Below, one piece after another: positions 53,032 through 61,534 of a stretch of DNA of 64,000 nucleotides (the stretch's first letter is position 1; every line of letters starts with the position of its first letter). The translations under genes and the position numbers were made by a program. The notes under the pieces are model-generated. The model did not search any database, was not told the origin of the DNA, and worked only from the letters and a program-made list of their open reading frames with translations. Source of the DNA: Pedobacter sp. (GTDB lineage Bacteria > Bacteroidota > Bacteroidia > Sphingobacteriales > Sphingobacteriaceae); the NCBI RefSeq assembly GCF_031119335.1, contig NZ_JAVHXT010000002.1, forward strand, positions 328,617 through 392,616, written 5' to 3'.

Positions 53032-53203
53032 GTTAAATAGCCCCGATTGCAGTGAAAATACTTTTTGTTCGTGTCATCCTTGTCGAAGGATTTTGTATTA
53101 ATAACCAGATGTTTCGACGAGCTCAACATGACAAGTATGAATAGCAGTTGCATTAACAAAAAGATTGAAACGGAAAGCGGGACTTTCGGGAAATAGTAGC
53201 AGG
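53032..53203 (+). repeat. Composite interspersed repeat, family A, copy 4, with a decayed core
   Basis: Left flank GTTAAATAGCCCCGATTG then AATACTTTTTGT; right flank ACAAAAAGATTGAAACGG then AAAGCGGGACTTTCGGG. The core is an imperfect inverted repeat: GTGTCATCCTTGTCGAAGGA near 53071, against TTTCGACGAGCTCAACATGA near 53112. Confidence 0.75.
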
Positions 53204-53225
53204 AAAACTGCGCTTCAATAAAATA

Positions 53226-53256
53226 AAAAAAAGCGTCCAGTTAAACCGAACGCTTT
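53226..53256 (-). terminator. Terminator of the GH3 gene
   Basis: On the minus strand AGCGTTCGGTTTAACTGGACGCT is a stem of about 9 bp followed by TTTTTTTT. It lies 19 bp beyond the stop at 53275. Confidence 0.8.
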
Positions 53257-53274
53257 TCTAATTATTTAAAATTT

Positions 53275-54981
53275 CTACAATCCGTCTCCGTATTTGAAGA
53301 AACTATTCACCGTAATTGGCAATTTGCCAGTTGGCACTAATTTCTTGGTAAATACTGCTGCCGCTGCTTTTTGCATAAAATCTTCTTTTTGGTAAGCCAC
53401 CACAATAGACCTCGCCATTTCGATTCCTGGAAAGTTTGCTAAATTATAAGGGTTAGCAAAAAATGCTACCATTGCATTTCTAGCAGCTAACGTTGTAATC
53501 AAGTCTTTCGCATCTTTACTCAACGGAATGTTATTTCCCGGACGTGTTCTGCTATCTACAATTGCCAACACAATCTGATCGTCGTCTTTAACCTGTTTAA
53601 TCACATTGGCAACTGCCGCTGCATTAGCATTTCTTTCTACGTTAAAAGAAATTGAGTTTTTGTAGGTACTTACAATTTCATTTTGGAATGTTGTTGCCTG
53701 CCCAGTACCCACATTAATAATTACTGTTCTCTTTTTTGGCGTTAAGCTGGCAATACCGTCGCGACTTTTTAGCAAAGTCATACTTGCATCTGCCAATTGT
53801 TGTACTAAAGCTTGGCTTTCTGGTCTGTTCAAATCTTCCACTACGTTATTCTCGTCAATGTGTGGTTTTACGTTTAAGCCAGCCCAATATTTAGCAGTTA
53901 GCACTTTTTTAACGCTTTCGTCAATACGCTCCATGCTGATGCGCTCGTCTTTAATGGCTTGCTTTATTTTCTTCACCGCTTGTTTGGTGTCGTGAGCCAA
54001 CTCCAGAATGTCATTCCCTGCAATTAGGCCCATTACTTCGGCTTCCCCATCTTTATAGAATTTGGTTACACCTTTCATATCCATCGCATCAGAAATGATT
54101 AAGCCTTTAAAACCAAGCTCATTCTTCAATAAATCGGTAACAATAGGTTTAGACAAAGTTGATGGCATGTTAGGTGTAGCATCTAACGAAGGAATATTCA
54201 TGTGTGCAATCATTACACCTGCAGCACCTTTTTTAATCAATTCCTTAAACGGATACAACTCTAAGGTATCTAAACGTTCTTTTGTAAATTTCAACTGCGG
54301 TAAATCGTAGTGCGAATCTACGTCAGTATCCCCATGACCAGGGAAATGCTTAATGCTGGTTAGCAATCCGCCTTCTTGCATTCCTTTCAAATAAGCGGCA
54401 CTTTTTTCGGCTACATTATATTTATTTTCACCAAACGAACGGAAGTTAATTACCGGATTTTTGGCATTGTTATTTACATCTACATCTGGTGCCAAGTTCA
54501 TGTGAACACCTAATCTTTTGAAGTCTTTAGCAACCTCTAAACCCATTTTATACAGCAGCTCCTTATTTTGCACTGCACCCAAAGCCATTTGGTAAGGATA
54601 CGAAATGGTACTATCTAAACGCATGCCCAAACCCCACTCGCCATCAATAGAAATAATTAGCGGAACTTTAGATTTGCTTTGATATTTGTTGGTTAAAACA
54701 GCTTGCCTTACCGGACCTCCTTGAAAGAAAACCACACCCCCTAACTTTTCTCTCTTAATTACTTTACCAACAGAATCTTGATAAGCTTTACTCAAATTTG
54801 TATGCGCCCTCACGAAAAACAACTGCGCAATTTTTTGCTTTTTGCTTAATTTGTTAAATACCGAATCTACCCAATGTGGTTGTTGCCTTAATAAATCGAT
54901 GTAAGATGGTTGCTGTGCATTGACTTTTCCCATTGCTAATAAGGATACTAGGCCAAGCGCATAAAGAAATTTCTTGTTCAT
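53275..54981 (-). CDS. GH3 family beta-N-acetylhexosaminidase-like enzyme (NagZ-like)
   Basis: I use ATG 54981 (MNKKFLYALGLVSLLAMG); the 12 codons before it precede the signal peptide. About 568 aa, exported. The N-terminal GH3 barrel holds the NagZ catalytic loop KHFPGHGDTDVDSHYDLP near residues 213-230 and the nucleophile in IISDAMDMKG. The C-terminal half (about 360-568) is a second GH3-like or Rossmann-type domain and lacks the fused beta-lactamase-like domain often found in Bacteroidota. It probably releases N-acetylglucosamine from peptidoglycan or chitooligosaccharides. Confidence 0.88.
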   Translation of the reverse strand: MNKKFLYALGLVSLLAMGKVNAQQPSYIDLLRQQPHWVDSVFNKLSKKQKIAQLFFVRAHTNLSKAYQDSVGKVIKREKLGGVVFFQGGPVRQAVLTNKYQSKSKVPLIISIDGEWGLGMRLDSTISYPYQMALGAVQNKELLYKMGLEVAKDFKRLGVHMNLAPDVDVNNNAKNPVINFRSFGENKYNVAEKSAAYLKGMQEGGLLTSIKHFPGHGDTDVDSHYDLPQLKFTKERLDTLELYPFKELIKKGAAGVMIAHMNIPSLDATPNMPSTLSKPIVTDLLKNELGFKGLIISDAMDMKGVTKFYKDGEAEVMGLIAGNDILELAHDTKQAVKKIKQAIKDERISMERIDESVKKVLTAKYWAGLNVKPHIDENNVVEDLNRPESQALVQQLADASMTLLKSRDGIASLTPKKRTVIINVGTGQATTFQNEIVSTYKNSISFNVERNANAAAVANVIKQVKDDDQIVLAIVDSRTRPGNNIPLSKDAKDLITTLAARNAMVAFFANPYNLANFPGIEMARSIVVAYQKEDFMQKAAAAVFTKKLVPTGKLPITVNSFFKYGDGL

Positions 54982-55376
54982 TTTTGTGTTGAAAATTTTG
55001 GTTGTTCTTCTCTGCAATTGCAGTTTATTGCGGAAAATCCTTTAAAGATGCGGAATCAATTCGTTCTTGCCAATTATTTATTTGTAGATTTTTAAGAAGC
55101 AGTGTAAATTGTACACGACAGCAGTCTTTTGAAACAGCATTGTATTAAATTTAATACACTCAAAGTCATATATTCCAACTGAGCGTGTAGCCACTTCAAA
55201 AAAAATAATTCACTAAAAATCTGCTTTTTACGTACTCAAAAAAGGCGTAAACTACATTCTGACTTTCATCTGTTTTTTCGATTTGGCACATTTATTTGAT
55301 AGAGCTTGTCCGTAAACGAAACAGTTCTTCATCAATTTGAAAGCTGCGTTAATTAGAAAATTAAAAAAATAAAAAG
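54982..55376. other. Intergenic region, no feature found
   Basis: A 395-bp A+T-rich gap between the divergent GH3 and outer-membrane protein genes. I see no palindromic repeat and no ORF worth calling. It must hold two promoters. Weak -7-like boxes are TTTATTTG near 55290 and TCAATTTG near 55333, each with one mismatch to TAnnTTTG. Confidence 0.6.
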
Positions 55377-56000
55377 ATGAAAAAGATACTTATCCTAGCA
55401 TTAGGCTTGTTTGCAACAGGTCTTACAGCAAACGCTCAATCAACAAATAGTTTAATTAGATTCGGGGTTAAAGGTGGTGCCAACTTTTCGAACATTATTA
55501 AAGATGATGGCAACAATAATTTCAACACTGATTACCTTGTAGGTTTCAATGCTGGTGTAACCTTAGACATCAAATTATTAGAAAATCTAGCTTTCACACC
55601 AGAGCTTTTGTACTCTACTAAAGGTTACAAGACTGATGTACTTGGTGGCACGTTCACACAAACCACTCACTTTATTGATGTGCCTATCTTAGCTAGTATT
55701 AAGTTAGCTGAAGGTTTTAACTTGGTAGCGGGTCCACAGGTTTCATTCTTAATGTCTACTAAAAACAAGTTTGAAAGCGGAATTGGTACTGCAGAGCAAC
55801 AAATTATCGAAGATGAGGCTGACCGTTTTAAAAAGAGCATTCTTGCCGGTGTAGTTGGTGCCCGTTTTGATGTAAGCGATAAAGTAGGGATTTTCGGTCG
55901 TTACGCACTCGATTTTCAAAAAACTAACGAAAACGGTGACCGTGTAACCCCAGAATTTAAAAATCAAGTTTTCCAAGTTGGTTTGGGTATAAAATTCTAA
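55377..56000 (+). CDS. Outer membrane beta-barrel protein (PorT-like family)
   Basis: A 207-aa exported protein, signal peptide MKKILILALGLFATGLTANA. It fits the PorT/OMP_b-brl_2 family of eight-stranded barrels: LIRFGVKGGANFSNIIKDDG near residues 26-45, VTLDIKLLENLAFTPELLYS near residues 61-80, FIDVPILASIKL, VGIFGRYALDFQKTN and the final strand NQVFQVGLGIKF. Role unknown; such proteins are common in the Bacteroidota outer membrane. A strong terminator follows. Confidence 0.85.
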   Translation: MKKILILALGLFATGLTANAQSTNSLIRFGVKGGANFSNIIKDDGNNNFNTDYLVGFNAGVTLDIKLLENLAFTPELLYSTKGYKTDVLGGTFTQTTHFIDVPILASIKLAEGFNLVAGPQVSFLMSTKNKFESGIGTAEQQIIEDEADRFKKSILAGVVGARFDVSDKVGIFGRYALDFQKTNENGDRVTPEFKNQVFQVGLGIKF

Positions 56001-56026
56001 CCGTTTAGCGGTTTCAACATAGATCG

Positions 56027-56065
56027 AAACGCTCCTGATATTGATTATCGGGAGCGTTTTTCTTT
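56027..56065 (+). terminator. Terminator of the outer membrane barrel gene
   Basis: AACGCTCCTGATA-TTGAT-TATCGGGAGCGTT followed by TTTCTTTTT. The stem is about 12 bp. It starts 27 bp after the stop at 56000. Confidence 0.9.
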
Positions 56066-56134
56066 TTATCAAAACTAAATATCAGTTCTAGGGTTACTTT
56101 ATAAACTAATTTTTAACCCTAGAACTTAGAAATC

Positions 56135-56308
56135 ATGAAAAGTACAGATCTTCCAAAAAATAACGGCTCAATGCACAATAATTCAATAGCCGACAGAGCA
56201 CATCACGACACTAAACAGGCAAAACGGATGAACGGCATCACCAATGCTGGTGGTCAACGTTCAGACCAAACGTCTAACAAAGACAACGAGCGCAAACGCG
56301 GTCAATAG
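56135..56308 (+). CDS. Small hydrophilic protein, 57 aa
   Basis: ATG at 56135 and TAG at 56306-56308. The protein is polar and rich in N, K, R, D and Q, with no hydrophobic segment (starts MKSTDLPKNNGSMHNN, ends KDNERKRGQ). The composition suggests a disordered or nucleic-acid-binding small protein. Its own terminator starts 2 bp after the stop, which strongly supports a real gene. I do not recognise the family. Confidence 0.65.
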   Translation: MKSTDLPKNNGSMHNNSIADRAHHDTKQAKRMNGITNAGGQRSDQTSNKDNERKRGQ

Positions 56309-56310
56309 AA

Positions 56311-56343
56311 CAAAAGGCATGGATAGTTTCCATGCCTTTTTTG
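56311..56343 (+). terminator. Terminator of the 57-aa protein gene
   Basis: AAAAGGCATGG-ATAGTTT-CCATGCCTTTTTT: a perfect 7-bp G+C stem extended by A/T pairs, then a T run. Confidence 0.9.
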
Positions 56344-56484
56344 TAAAGCTCTTTTTACATCGAACTATCTATGTCCTAATTTAATATCTTTAGAGAAATT
56401 ATGCTTTATGAAGTCGTCATGTTTCCGAAAACGCTAAAGAATATGAAGACAACATATCGCAACTAAACATATCATTATTAACAC

Positions 56485-57651
56485 ATGAAACTTCAATTTG
56501 CTAAACAACCGTCCAAGCTTTTCTTAATGCTAGGTGTTCTAGTTGCATCTGGCTTATTAATGAGCAATTGCAATATCAACCCAAACAATACAGACCTTAC
56601 TGAGAAAAATTTAAAATCTGAAACTATTGTTACTGGCTTAAATATGCCATGGGCGATGGCTTTTTTACCTGATGGACGAGTTTTGGTTACCGAAAGAAGT
56701 GGTAAACTGCGAATTGTAAAAGGCGGAGCTTTAGACCCGCAGGAAGTGACTGGTATTCCGAAAGTTTACTACCGTGGCCAAGGTGGTTTATTAGATGTGG
56801 TACTTCATCCAAACTATAAAGAAAACGGTTGGATTTACATCAGTTATTCTTCTCCTAAAAAAGAAGGAGAAGCTGGTGACGATAATGGCGCCAATACAGC
56901 ATTAATGCGTGCAAAATTAGACGGGCATCAATTAACCAACATCGAACATTTATACAAAGCAAGTCCAAATGTAAGGGGTGGCGTTCACTTTGGTGGCAAA
57001 ATCTTATTCGATAACAAAGGCTACGTTTTTCTTTCATTAGGTGAGCGTGGGCAAAAAGAAAATTCACAAAATTTGAACAAGGCACAAGGCAAAATGGTGC
57101 GTTTGCATGAAGATGGAAAAATCCCGACAGATAATCCATTCGTAAAAACTAAAGATGCTTTGCCGGAAATTTGGAGCTACGGACATAGAAACCCGCAAGG
57201 CTTGGTAATGCACCCAACTAACGGTACTATTTGGGCACATGAACATGGCCCACAAGGTGGAGATGAACTGAATATTGTTGAAAAAGGCAAAAACTACGGC
57301 TGGCCTTTAATTACCTACGGAATTGATTACGATAACTCCATTATATCTGATAAAACTGAAGCACCTGGATTGGAACAACCGGTTATCTATTGGAAACCTT
57401 CTATAGCTCCCTGCGGAATGACATTTGTAAATAGTCCGAAATTTAAGGATTGGAACGGAGATTTGTTGGTAGGCTCGTTGAAATTCCAAAACTTAGAACA
57501 CTTAATTATCAAAGGAAATAAAGTGGTAAAAAAGGAAATCATCTTTGATAAAATAGGAAGAGTGAGAGATGTAAAACAAGGGCCAGACGGAAATATCTAT
57601 GTAGTAGTAGAAAGCAGTGGTTCAATTGTGAAAATTAGTCCGAAATCTTAA
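56485..57651 (+). CDS. PQQ-dependent sugar dehydrogenase family lipoprotein
   Basis: A 388-aa protein of the soluble aldose sugar dehydrogenase (YliI/Asd-like) six-bladed propeller family, which oxidises aldoses with PQQ. A lipoprotein signal ends LLMSNC (C near residue 29). Landmarks: GLNMPWAMAFLPDGRVLVTE near residues 51-70, RGQGGLLDVVLHPNYKENGW near residues 92-111, GGVHFGGKILFDNKGYVFLS near residues 165-184 and AHEHGPQGGDELNIVEKGKN near residues 252-271, the last including the PQQ/Ca-binding histidine and aspartate region. A cytochrome c gene lies 130 bp downstream and may take the electrons. No PQQ synthesis genes are visible. Confidence 0.88.
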   Translation: MKLQFAKQPSKLFLMLGVLVASGLLMSNCNINPNNTDLTEKNLKSETIVTGLNMPWAMAFLPDGRVLVTERSGKLRIVKGGALDPQEVTGIPKVYYRGQGGLLDVVLHPNYKENGWIYISYSSPKKEGEAGDDNGANTALMRAKLDGHQLTNIEHLYKASPNVRGGVHFGGKILFDNKGYVFLSLGERGQKENSQNLNKAQGKMVRLHEDGKIPTDNPFVKTKDALPEIWSYGHRNPQGLVMHPTNGTIWAHEHGPQGGDELNIVEKGKNYGWPLITYGIDYDNSIISDKTEAPGLEQPVIYWKPSIAPCGMTFVNSPKFKDWNGDLLVGSLKFQNLEHLIIKGNKVVKKEIIFDKIGRVRDVKQGPDGNIYVVVESSGSIVKISPKS

Positions 57652-57657
57652 TTATCG

Positions 57658-57766
57658 CGTCATTTTGACCGCAACGAAGCGAGTGGAGAACTGAAAGAAA
57701 GCAAAGCTAAATCTTTGAATTCTATATAGCAAATAGATAGCTCTCTCCGCTACGGTCGAGATGACG
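57658..57766. repeat. Palindromic repeat, family C, copy 5
   Basis: Starts CGTCATTTTGACCGCAACGA and ends CGCTACGGTCGAGATGACG, with an AAATCT/GATAGCTCTCTC-type middle. Between the dehydrogenase and cytochrome genes, so the pair is probably separately terminated or linked through the hairpin. Confidence 0.75.
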
Positions 57767-57780
57767 ACAAAGCCTTTGAA

Positions 57781-58185
57781 ATGAAAATCATATCAATCAT
57801 TACCTGCGGAGCAATATACGCCCTTGCTTTCTTTTCAAACGCTCAAGACGAGCTGAACAAAAGCATTGTAAGAGGCAAAGAACTATACAAAGAAAGCTGC
57901 ATCACTTGCCACTTAGCCAACGGCGAAGGGGTAAAAGGGACATTTCCGCCTTTAGCAAAAGCTGATTTCTTGACCAAATATCCCGAAAAGTCTATTCACG
58001 CCGTTAAGTTTGGCATGAAAGGCGCCATAAAAGTAAACGGTGTTGATTACAATAACGCGATGCCTCCTTCTGGTTTTGCAGACGATGAAATTGCAGACGT
58101 AATGAACTATATCAGAAATTCTTTTGGTAACAAAAACACACAGCTAGTTACCGAAAAAATGGTGGCGGCGGTAAAGGAAAAGTAA
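57781..58185 (+). CDS. Exported c-type cytochrome
   Basis: A 134-aa monohaem cytochrome c. Signal peptide residues 1-21 (MKIISIITCGAIYALAFFSN). The haem site is SCITCH (C40, C43, H44), and the distal methionine is probably in NNAMPPSGF near residue 99. FPPLAKADFL near residues 57-66 and DDEIADVMNYIRNSFGN near residues 106-122 complete the fold. It probably carries electrons from the adjacent PQQ-type dehydrogenase to the respiratory chain; that pairing is inference from position. Confidence 0.9.
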   Translation: MKIISIITCGAIYALAFFSNAQDELNKSIVRGKELYKESCITCHLANGEGVKGTFPPLAKADFLTKYPEKSIHAVKFGMKGAIKVNGVDYNNAMPPSGFADDEIADVMNYIRNSFGNKNTQLVTEKMVAAVKEK

Positions 58186-58458
58186 ATAAATTTTGAAGAC
58201 TTACGAAGTTTTAAAAACTTCGTAAGTCTATCCGATTGAGTAAATATGATATAGATCTCTCCAAAAGGTCGAGATGACGTATTATTCAACGTGAATTATG
58301 GGTCTTAATCTAGCTTAACAGACCCTGAAATAAATTCAGGGTGACGGGATATGGGCGTTTCGTCATGCTGAATTTATTTCAGCATCAGCTTTTAAGACAA
58401 CTTTAAACAATACTCGAAACTAATAAACATAAACACCCATAGCTCACGTTATTTAGTT
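58186..58458. repeat. Palindrome-rich intergenic region (families F, C half, G)
   Basis: 58197-58229 is a perfect family F palindrome, AGACTTACGAAGTTTT and its inverse, almost the same as the core of family A copy 3. 58245-58276 is half of a family C element (TCTCTCCAAAAGGTCGAGAT then GACG). 58323-58385 contains CCCTGAAATAAATTCAGGG and GCTGAATTTATTTCAGC, two hairpins of a further type (family G). The stops of the cytochrome gene and the S9 peptidase gene face each other across it. Confidence 0.75.
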
Positions 58459-60765
58459 TTATCTCTGTTCCTGATTAGCTCCTCTTAAATTATACTCCTT
58501 CGGAGTTTCCGCACCTTGTAAGTGCTTTACAAAGTAATCCCAACGGCGGCGCATCATGTAAGGATTGTAAGCTCCAAAACCATGAGAGCTATGCGGAAAA
58601 AGCACTAAATCGTAATCTTTATTTGCTTTGTTTAAAGCATCAATTACCAAATACACATTATAAGGAGGCACGTTGTTATCCATCATTCCGTGGGCCAACA
58701 TTAGTTTTCCTTTTAGGTTTTTAGCATGAGTTTGGTTGGCTTGCGCTTCGTAATCAGAATTTTCTAGCAAGCCATTATAACGCTCGCCCCAATCGTCCTC
58801 GTAGTTTCTGTTATCGTGGTTGCCCGCTTGTGATACACCTACTTTAAAGAAATCTGGATAACGAAACAAAGCAGCTGCAGTTGCAAAACCACCGCCCGAG
58901 TGTCCCCACATCCCAACTTTGTCAATATCTATCGGATACTTCTCTGCCAATTGTTTAATGCCAGCAATTTGATCTGGCAAGGTATTTTCGCCCATGTTGC
59001 CGTAATTCATATCGTGGTAGCTCTTAGAGCGCATCGGATTGCTCGTTCCCTCTATCAGCACCACAATAAAGCCAAGCTCGGCTAAAGCTTGATGATCGCC
59101 TCTAGTTGCTGAAAATGACCAGTTACCCACACTTCCACCCTGCGGACCAGGATAAATATAATCTACCACTGGATATTTCTTGCCTACCTCCATTTTCGTT
59201 GGCGTAAACACTAGGCCATAAATATCTGTCGTACCATCGGCAGCGACTAATTTCACTACATCTGGAGCTTTCCAACCTTTTCCTTGCAATCTAGAAACAT
59301 CTGTTCTGCCCAGCTCTTCTATTTTTTTGCCTTTTATATCTCGTAAAACGGTAACACTCGGCACATTCGGTTGCGAGTAGGTATCTATAATAAATTTAAA
59401 ATCTGGAGAGAATGATGTTTGATGATTGCCTAAATCTGGTGTTAAAAGAGCAAGTCCTTTTCCATCAAAACCAATCTTATACAAATAAGAAAAGTAAGGA
59501 TTTCCTTGCTCGCGGCCATAGCCCGTAAAATAGAGCTGTCTATTTTTCTCATCAACCTGCAGCAATCTACCTACCAGCCAATTTCCTTTAGTAATTTGAT
59601 TTTTTACCTTGCCTGTTTTCGCATCGTATAAATATAAATGTCCCCAATTATCACGCTCCGAATACCACAAAATTTCATTAGTTTTAGGTAGGTATCGCCA
59701 ATTGATAGATCTCACTCCCGATTCGAAATGCGTCTTCACCGTTTCTGTAAACACATCCCTAACTGCGCCAGTTGTAGCATTCGCAATTTGCAGCTTAGAA
59801 ATTTTATGATCTCTCGAGGTCGATAAAAAAGCAAACTCACTTCCATCAGCATTCCAATCTACATCTGCCAGTTCGCCACCATCTTTAATATCATCGCTTA
59901 ACGAACTTCTATGTTCATCTAAGGGAATTTGCAAGTTAACAACCTTAGCATTTTCTACATCGATCACTACCCTACGCAATTTGGCAATTTCCTTATCGCC
60001 CGGCAAAGGATATTTCCAAGCTTTTAATGTCGGCGAACCTACATTGGTCGTCACCAAGTACATATCTTTTAGATGGCGTTCGTCTTGCTGGTAAGTTGCT
60101 ACTTTTTTTGAATCTGGCGACCATTTCACCACTGCTCTAGCACTAGTTGTCCAGCCGGCGTTGTCTGTAGCATAGCCGTAATCCTTAACACCGTCAAAAG
60201 TTAGTTGTGTTTCTTTTTGAGAGGCTACATCTTTTACCCAAAGGTTCCAATCCTTAATAAATATCGCTTTTTTGCCATCGGGCGATATAGATTCTGAAAG
60301 CCCACCCATTCTGCCTCTAGTTTGTTCGCGTCTATTTTCTTTGCTTTCGGTTAGTGCATTGGTTTTAATGTTGTAACTCCAAGCTTGTTCACCAGTTGCA
60401 AATCTGATGGTTTCGGTTTTCGAATCGTAAGCCAAATTCTGAAATGGCAATTTCGCTGCATCAACCGTCTTTCCCGTAGCTTTCCCAAGCGCTGCCGCCA
60501 ACTGCTGATGATCAAAAAGTGGTACTTTAGTTTTAGATGCAGGATCTAATAATAAGAACTGGTTTCCTTTATCAGTTTTACTTAAATACCAAAATTGGTT
60601 GACTACCCAAATTGGTCTACTGGCGCCTTCATCTACAAAGGATTCTATGTTATAGCCAAGAAATTGTTCTGCTCTAGCATAATCTGCTTCGGTTAAGGCT
60701 TTATTTTGTGCTTTCAAAGTAAAAACGGTTAAAATAGCACCAATGGTTAGTATTGATTTTTTCAT
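58459..60765 (-). CDS. S9 family prolyl oligopeptidase/dipeptidyl peptidase IV-like, exported
   Basis: A 768-aa serine peptidase with signal peptide (MKKSILTIGAILTVFTLKAQ). The N-terminal part (about 85-500) is the DPP IV-type eight-bladed propeller (IKDWNLWVKDVASQKETQLT). The C-terminal alpha/beta-hydrolase domain has the nucleophile S623 in WGHSGGGFAT, the aspartate in HGMMDNNVPPYNVYLV near residue 699 and histidine in PHSSHGFGAYNPY near residue 730. Such enzymes remove X-Pro dipeptides from peptides in the periplasm. It is single and convergent with the cytochrome gene. Confidence 0.92.
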   Translation of the reverse strand: MKKSILTIGAILTVFTLKAQNKALTEADYARAEQFLGYNIESFVDEGASRPIWVVNQFWYLSKTDKGNQFLLLDPASKTKVPLFDHQQLAAALGKATGKTVDAAKLPFQNLAYDSKTETIRFATGEQAWSYNIKTNALTESKENRREQTRGRMGGLSESISPDGKKAIFIKDWNLWVKDVASQKETQLTFDGVKDYGYATDNAGWTTSARAVVKWSPDSKKVATYQQDERHLKDMYLVTTNVGSPTLKAWKYPLPGDKEIAKLRRVVIDVENAKVVNLQIPLDEHRSSLSDDIKDGGELADVDWNADGSEFAFLSTSRDHKISKLQIANATTGAVRDVFTETVKTHFESGVRSINWRYLPKTNEILWYSERDNWGHLYLYDAKTGKVKNQITKGNWLVGRLLQVDEKNRQLYFTGYGREQGNPYFSYLYKIGFDGKGLALLTPDLGNHQTSFSPDFKFIIDTYSQPNVPSVTVLRDIKGKKIEELGRTDVSRLQGKGWKAPDVVKLVAADGTTDIYGLVFTPTKMEVGKKYPVVDYIYPGPQGGSVGNWSFSATRGDHQALAELGFIVVLIEGTSNPMRSKSYHDMNYGNMGENTLPDQIAGIKQLAEKYPIDIDKVGMWGHSGGGFATAAALFRYPDFFKVGVSQAGNHDNRNYEDDWGERYNGLLENSDYEAQANQTHAKNLKGKLMLAHGMMDNNVPPYNVYLVIDALNKANKDYDLVLFPHSSHGFGAYNPYMMRRRWDYFVKHLQGAETPKEYNLRGANQEQR

Positions 60766-60843
60766 TTAAATTGAAATAAACATCTAAAATAATGGACTTT
60801 GCTCAATCGTGCACATCGTATTAATAATGATACAAGTTTTGAT

Positions 60844-61419
60844 TTAAAACCGCGGTGGCTTTTTGCCTTTTAACGCATTTTCTACAATTTCACCAACGCG
60901 ATTTAATTTTGTTTCTGGTCGTTTGGCAGAAACAACCCAATGTAACATCATTTTTTTCACCGATTTGCTCAAAGAGTTGAAAAATGCTTCAGCATCAGGA
61001 TTTGCCTCAAAGGCATTTGTTAATTCTTGCGGCACGGTCAATTCTTCAATCTCATCTAAGAAACTCCACGAACCATTTTGCTTGGCAATTTCAATACTTT
61101 TAAAGCCCGCTTTTGTCATCAAGCCATCTGCTATCAAATGTTCCACCTTGGCTTTGTTGATTTTAGACCAACCACTTTTAGGCTTCCGCTTGCAAACAAA
61201 CTGAACGAAGCTTTCCTTGTCCACAGATTTTCGCATCCCATCAATCCAACCGAAACAAAGCGCTTCATCCACAGCATCACTCCAGTTTACCCCAGGTTTG
61301 CCTGATTTTTTCTTGTATGATAAAAGCCAAACCGCATCCTCAGATTGATAATTTTCTAACAACCATTTACGCCATTCTTGCTTTGTTTTAGGATAAAATG
61401 TTTTTATGCTGTCTTTCAT
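60844..61419 (-). CDS. YdeI/OmpD-associated family protein
   Basis: A 191-aa soluble protein of the YdeI/OmdA (bacteriocin-protection) family. The N-terminal signature is FYPKTKQEWRKWLLENYQSE near residues 8-27, with VNWSDAVDEALCFGWIDGMR near residues 44-63, both typical. The C-terminus SAKRPETKLNRVGEIVENAL is the family's second part. The function is poorly known; E. coli YdeI affects antimicrobial-peptide resistance. It is divergent from the small membrane gene at 61535. Confidence 0.85.
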   Translation of the reverse strand: MKDSIKTFYPKTKQEWRKWLLENYQSEDAVWLLSYKKKSGKPGVNWSDAVDEALCFGWIDGMRKSVDKESFVQFVCKRKPKSGWSKINKAKVEHLIADGLMTKAGFKSIEIAKQNGSWSFLDEIEELTVPQELTNAFEANPDAEAFFNSLSKSVKKMMLHWVVSAKRPETKLNRVGEIVENALKGKKPPRF

Positions 61420-61496
61420 ACCAAACGATATTAACTTATTTATTCAGAACTACAAAATGTTAGGAAGTAATTCAATCAACACGGGCACAAAACAAC

Positions 61497-61504
61497 TATC
61501 TTTG
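61497..61504 (+). promoter_or_regulatory. Bacteroidota -7 box upstream of the small membrane gene
   Basis: TATCTTTG exactly fits TAnnTTTG, 31 bp before the ATG at 61535. No clear -33 TTTG at the expected spacing. Confidence 0.5.
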
Positions 61505-61534
61505 CAACACATAATCAAGCACTTACAAGCAGAC

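Larger units (their letters stand above)
52539..53274. repeat. Long repeat-rich intergenic region (families A, D, others)
   Basis: 736 bp without a gene. It holds the plus-strand terminator above, a family A copy on the minus strand (52595-52687), a family D element (52792-52875), a TTTGTGTTCTTCGTGGTTAAA sequence near 52905-52925 (a dispersed motif seen in many genomes), a small CATTGCCAGTCGAGCTGGCAATG-like hairpin near 52965-52985, a family A copy (53032-53203) and the minus-strand terminator of the GH3 gene. It has the most repeats per kilobase of the window. Confidence 0.75.

Noticed and set aside
56405..56470. 21-codon ORF before the sugar dehydrogenase gene
   Set aside because: Too short, no hydrophobic or leader pattern, no terminator or attenuator after it.
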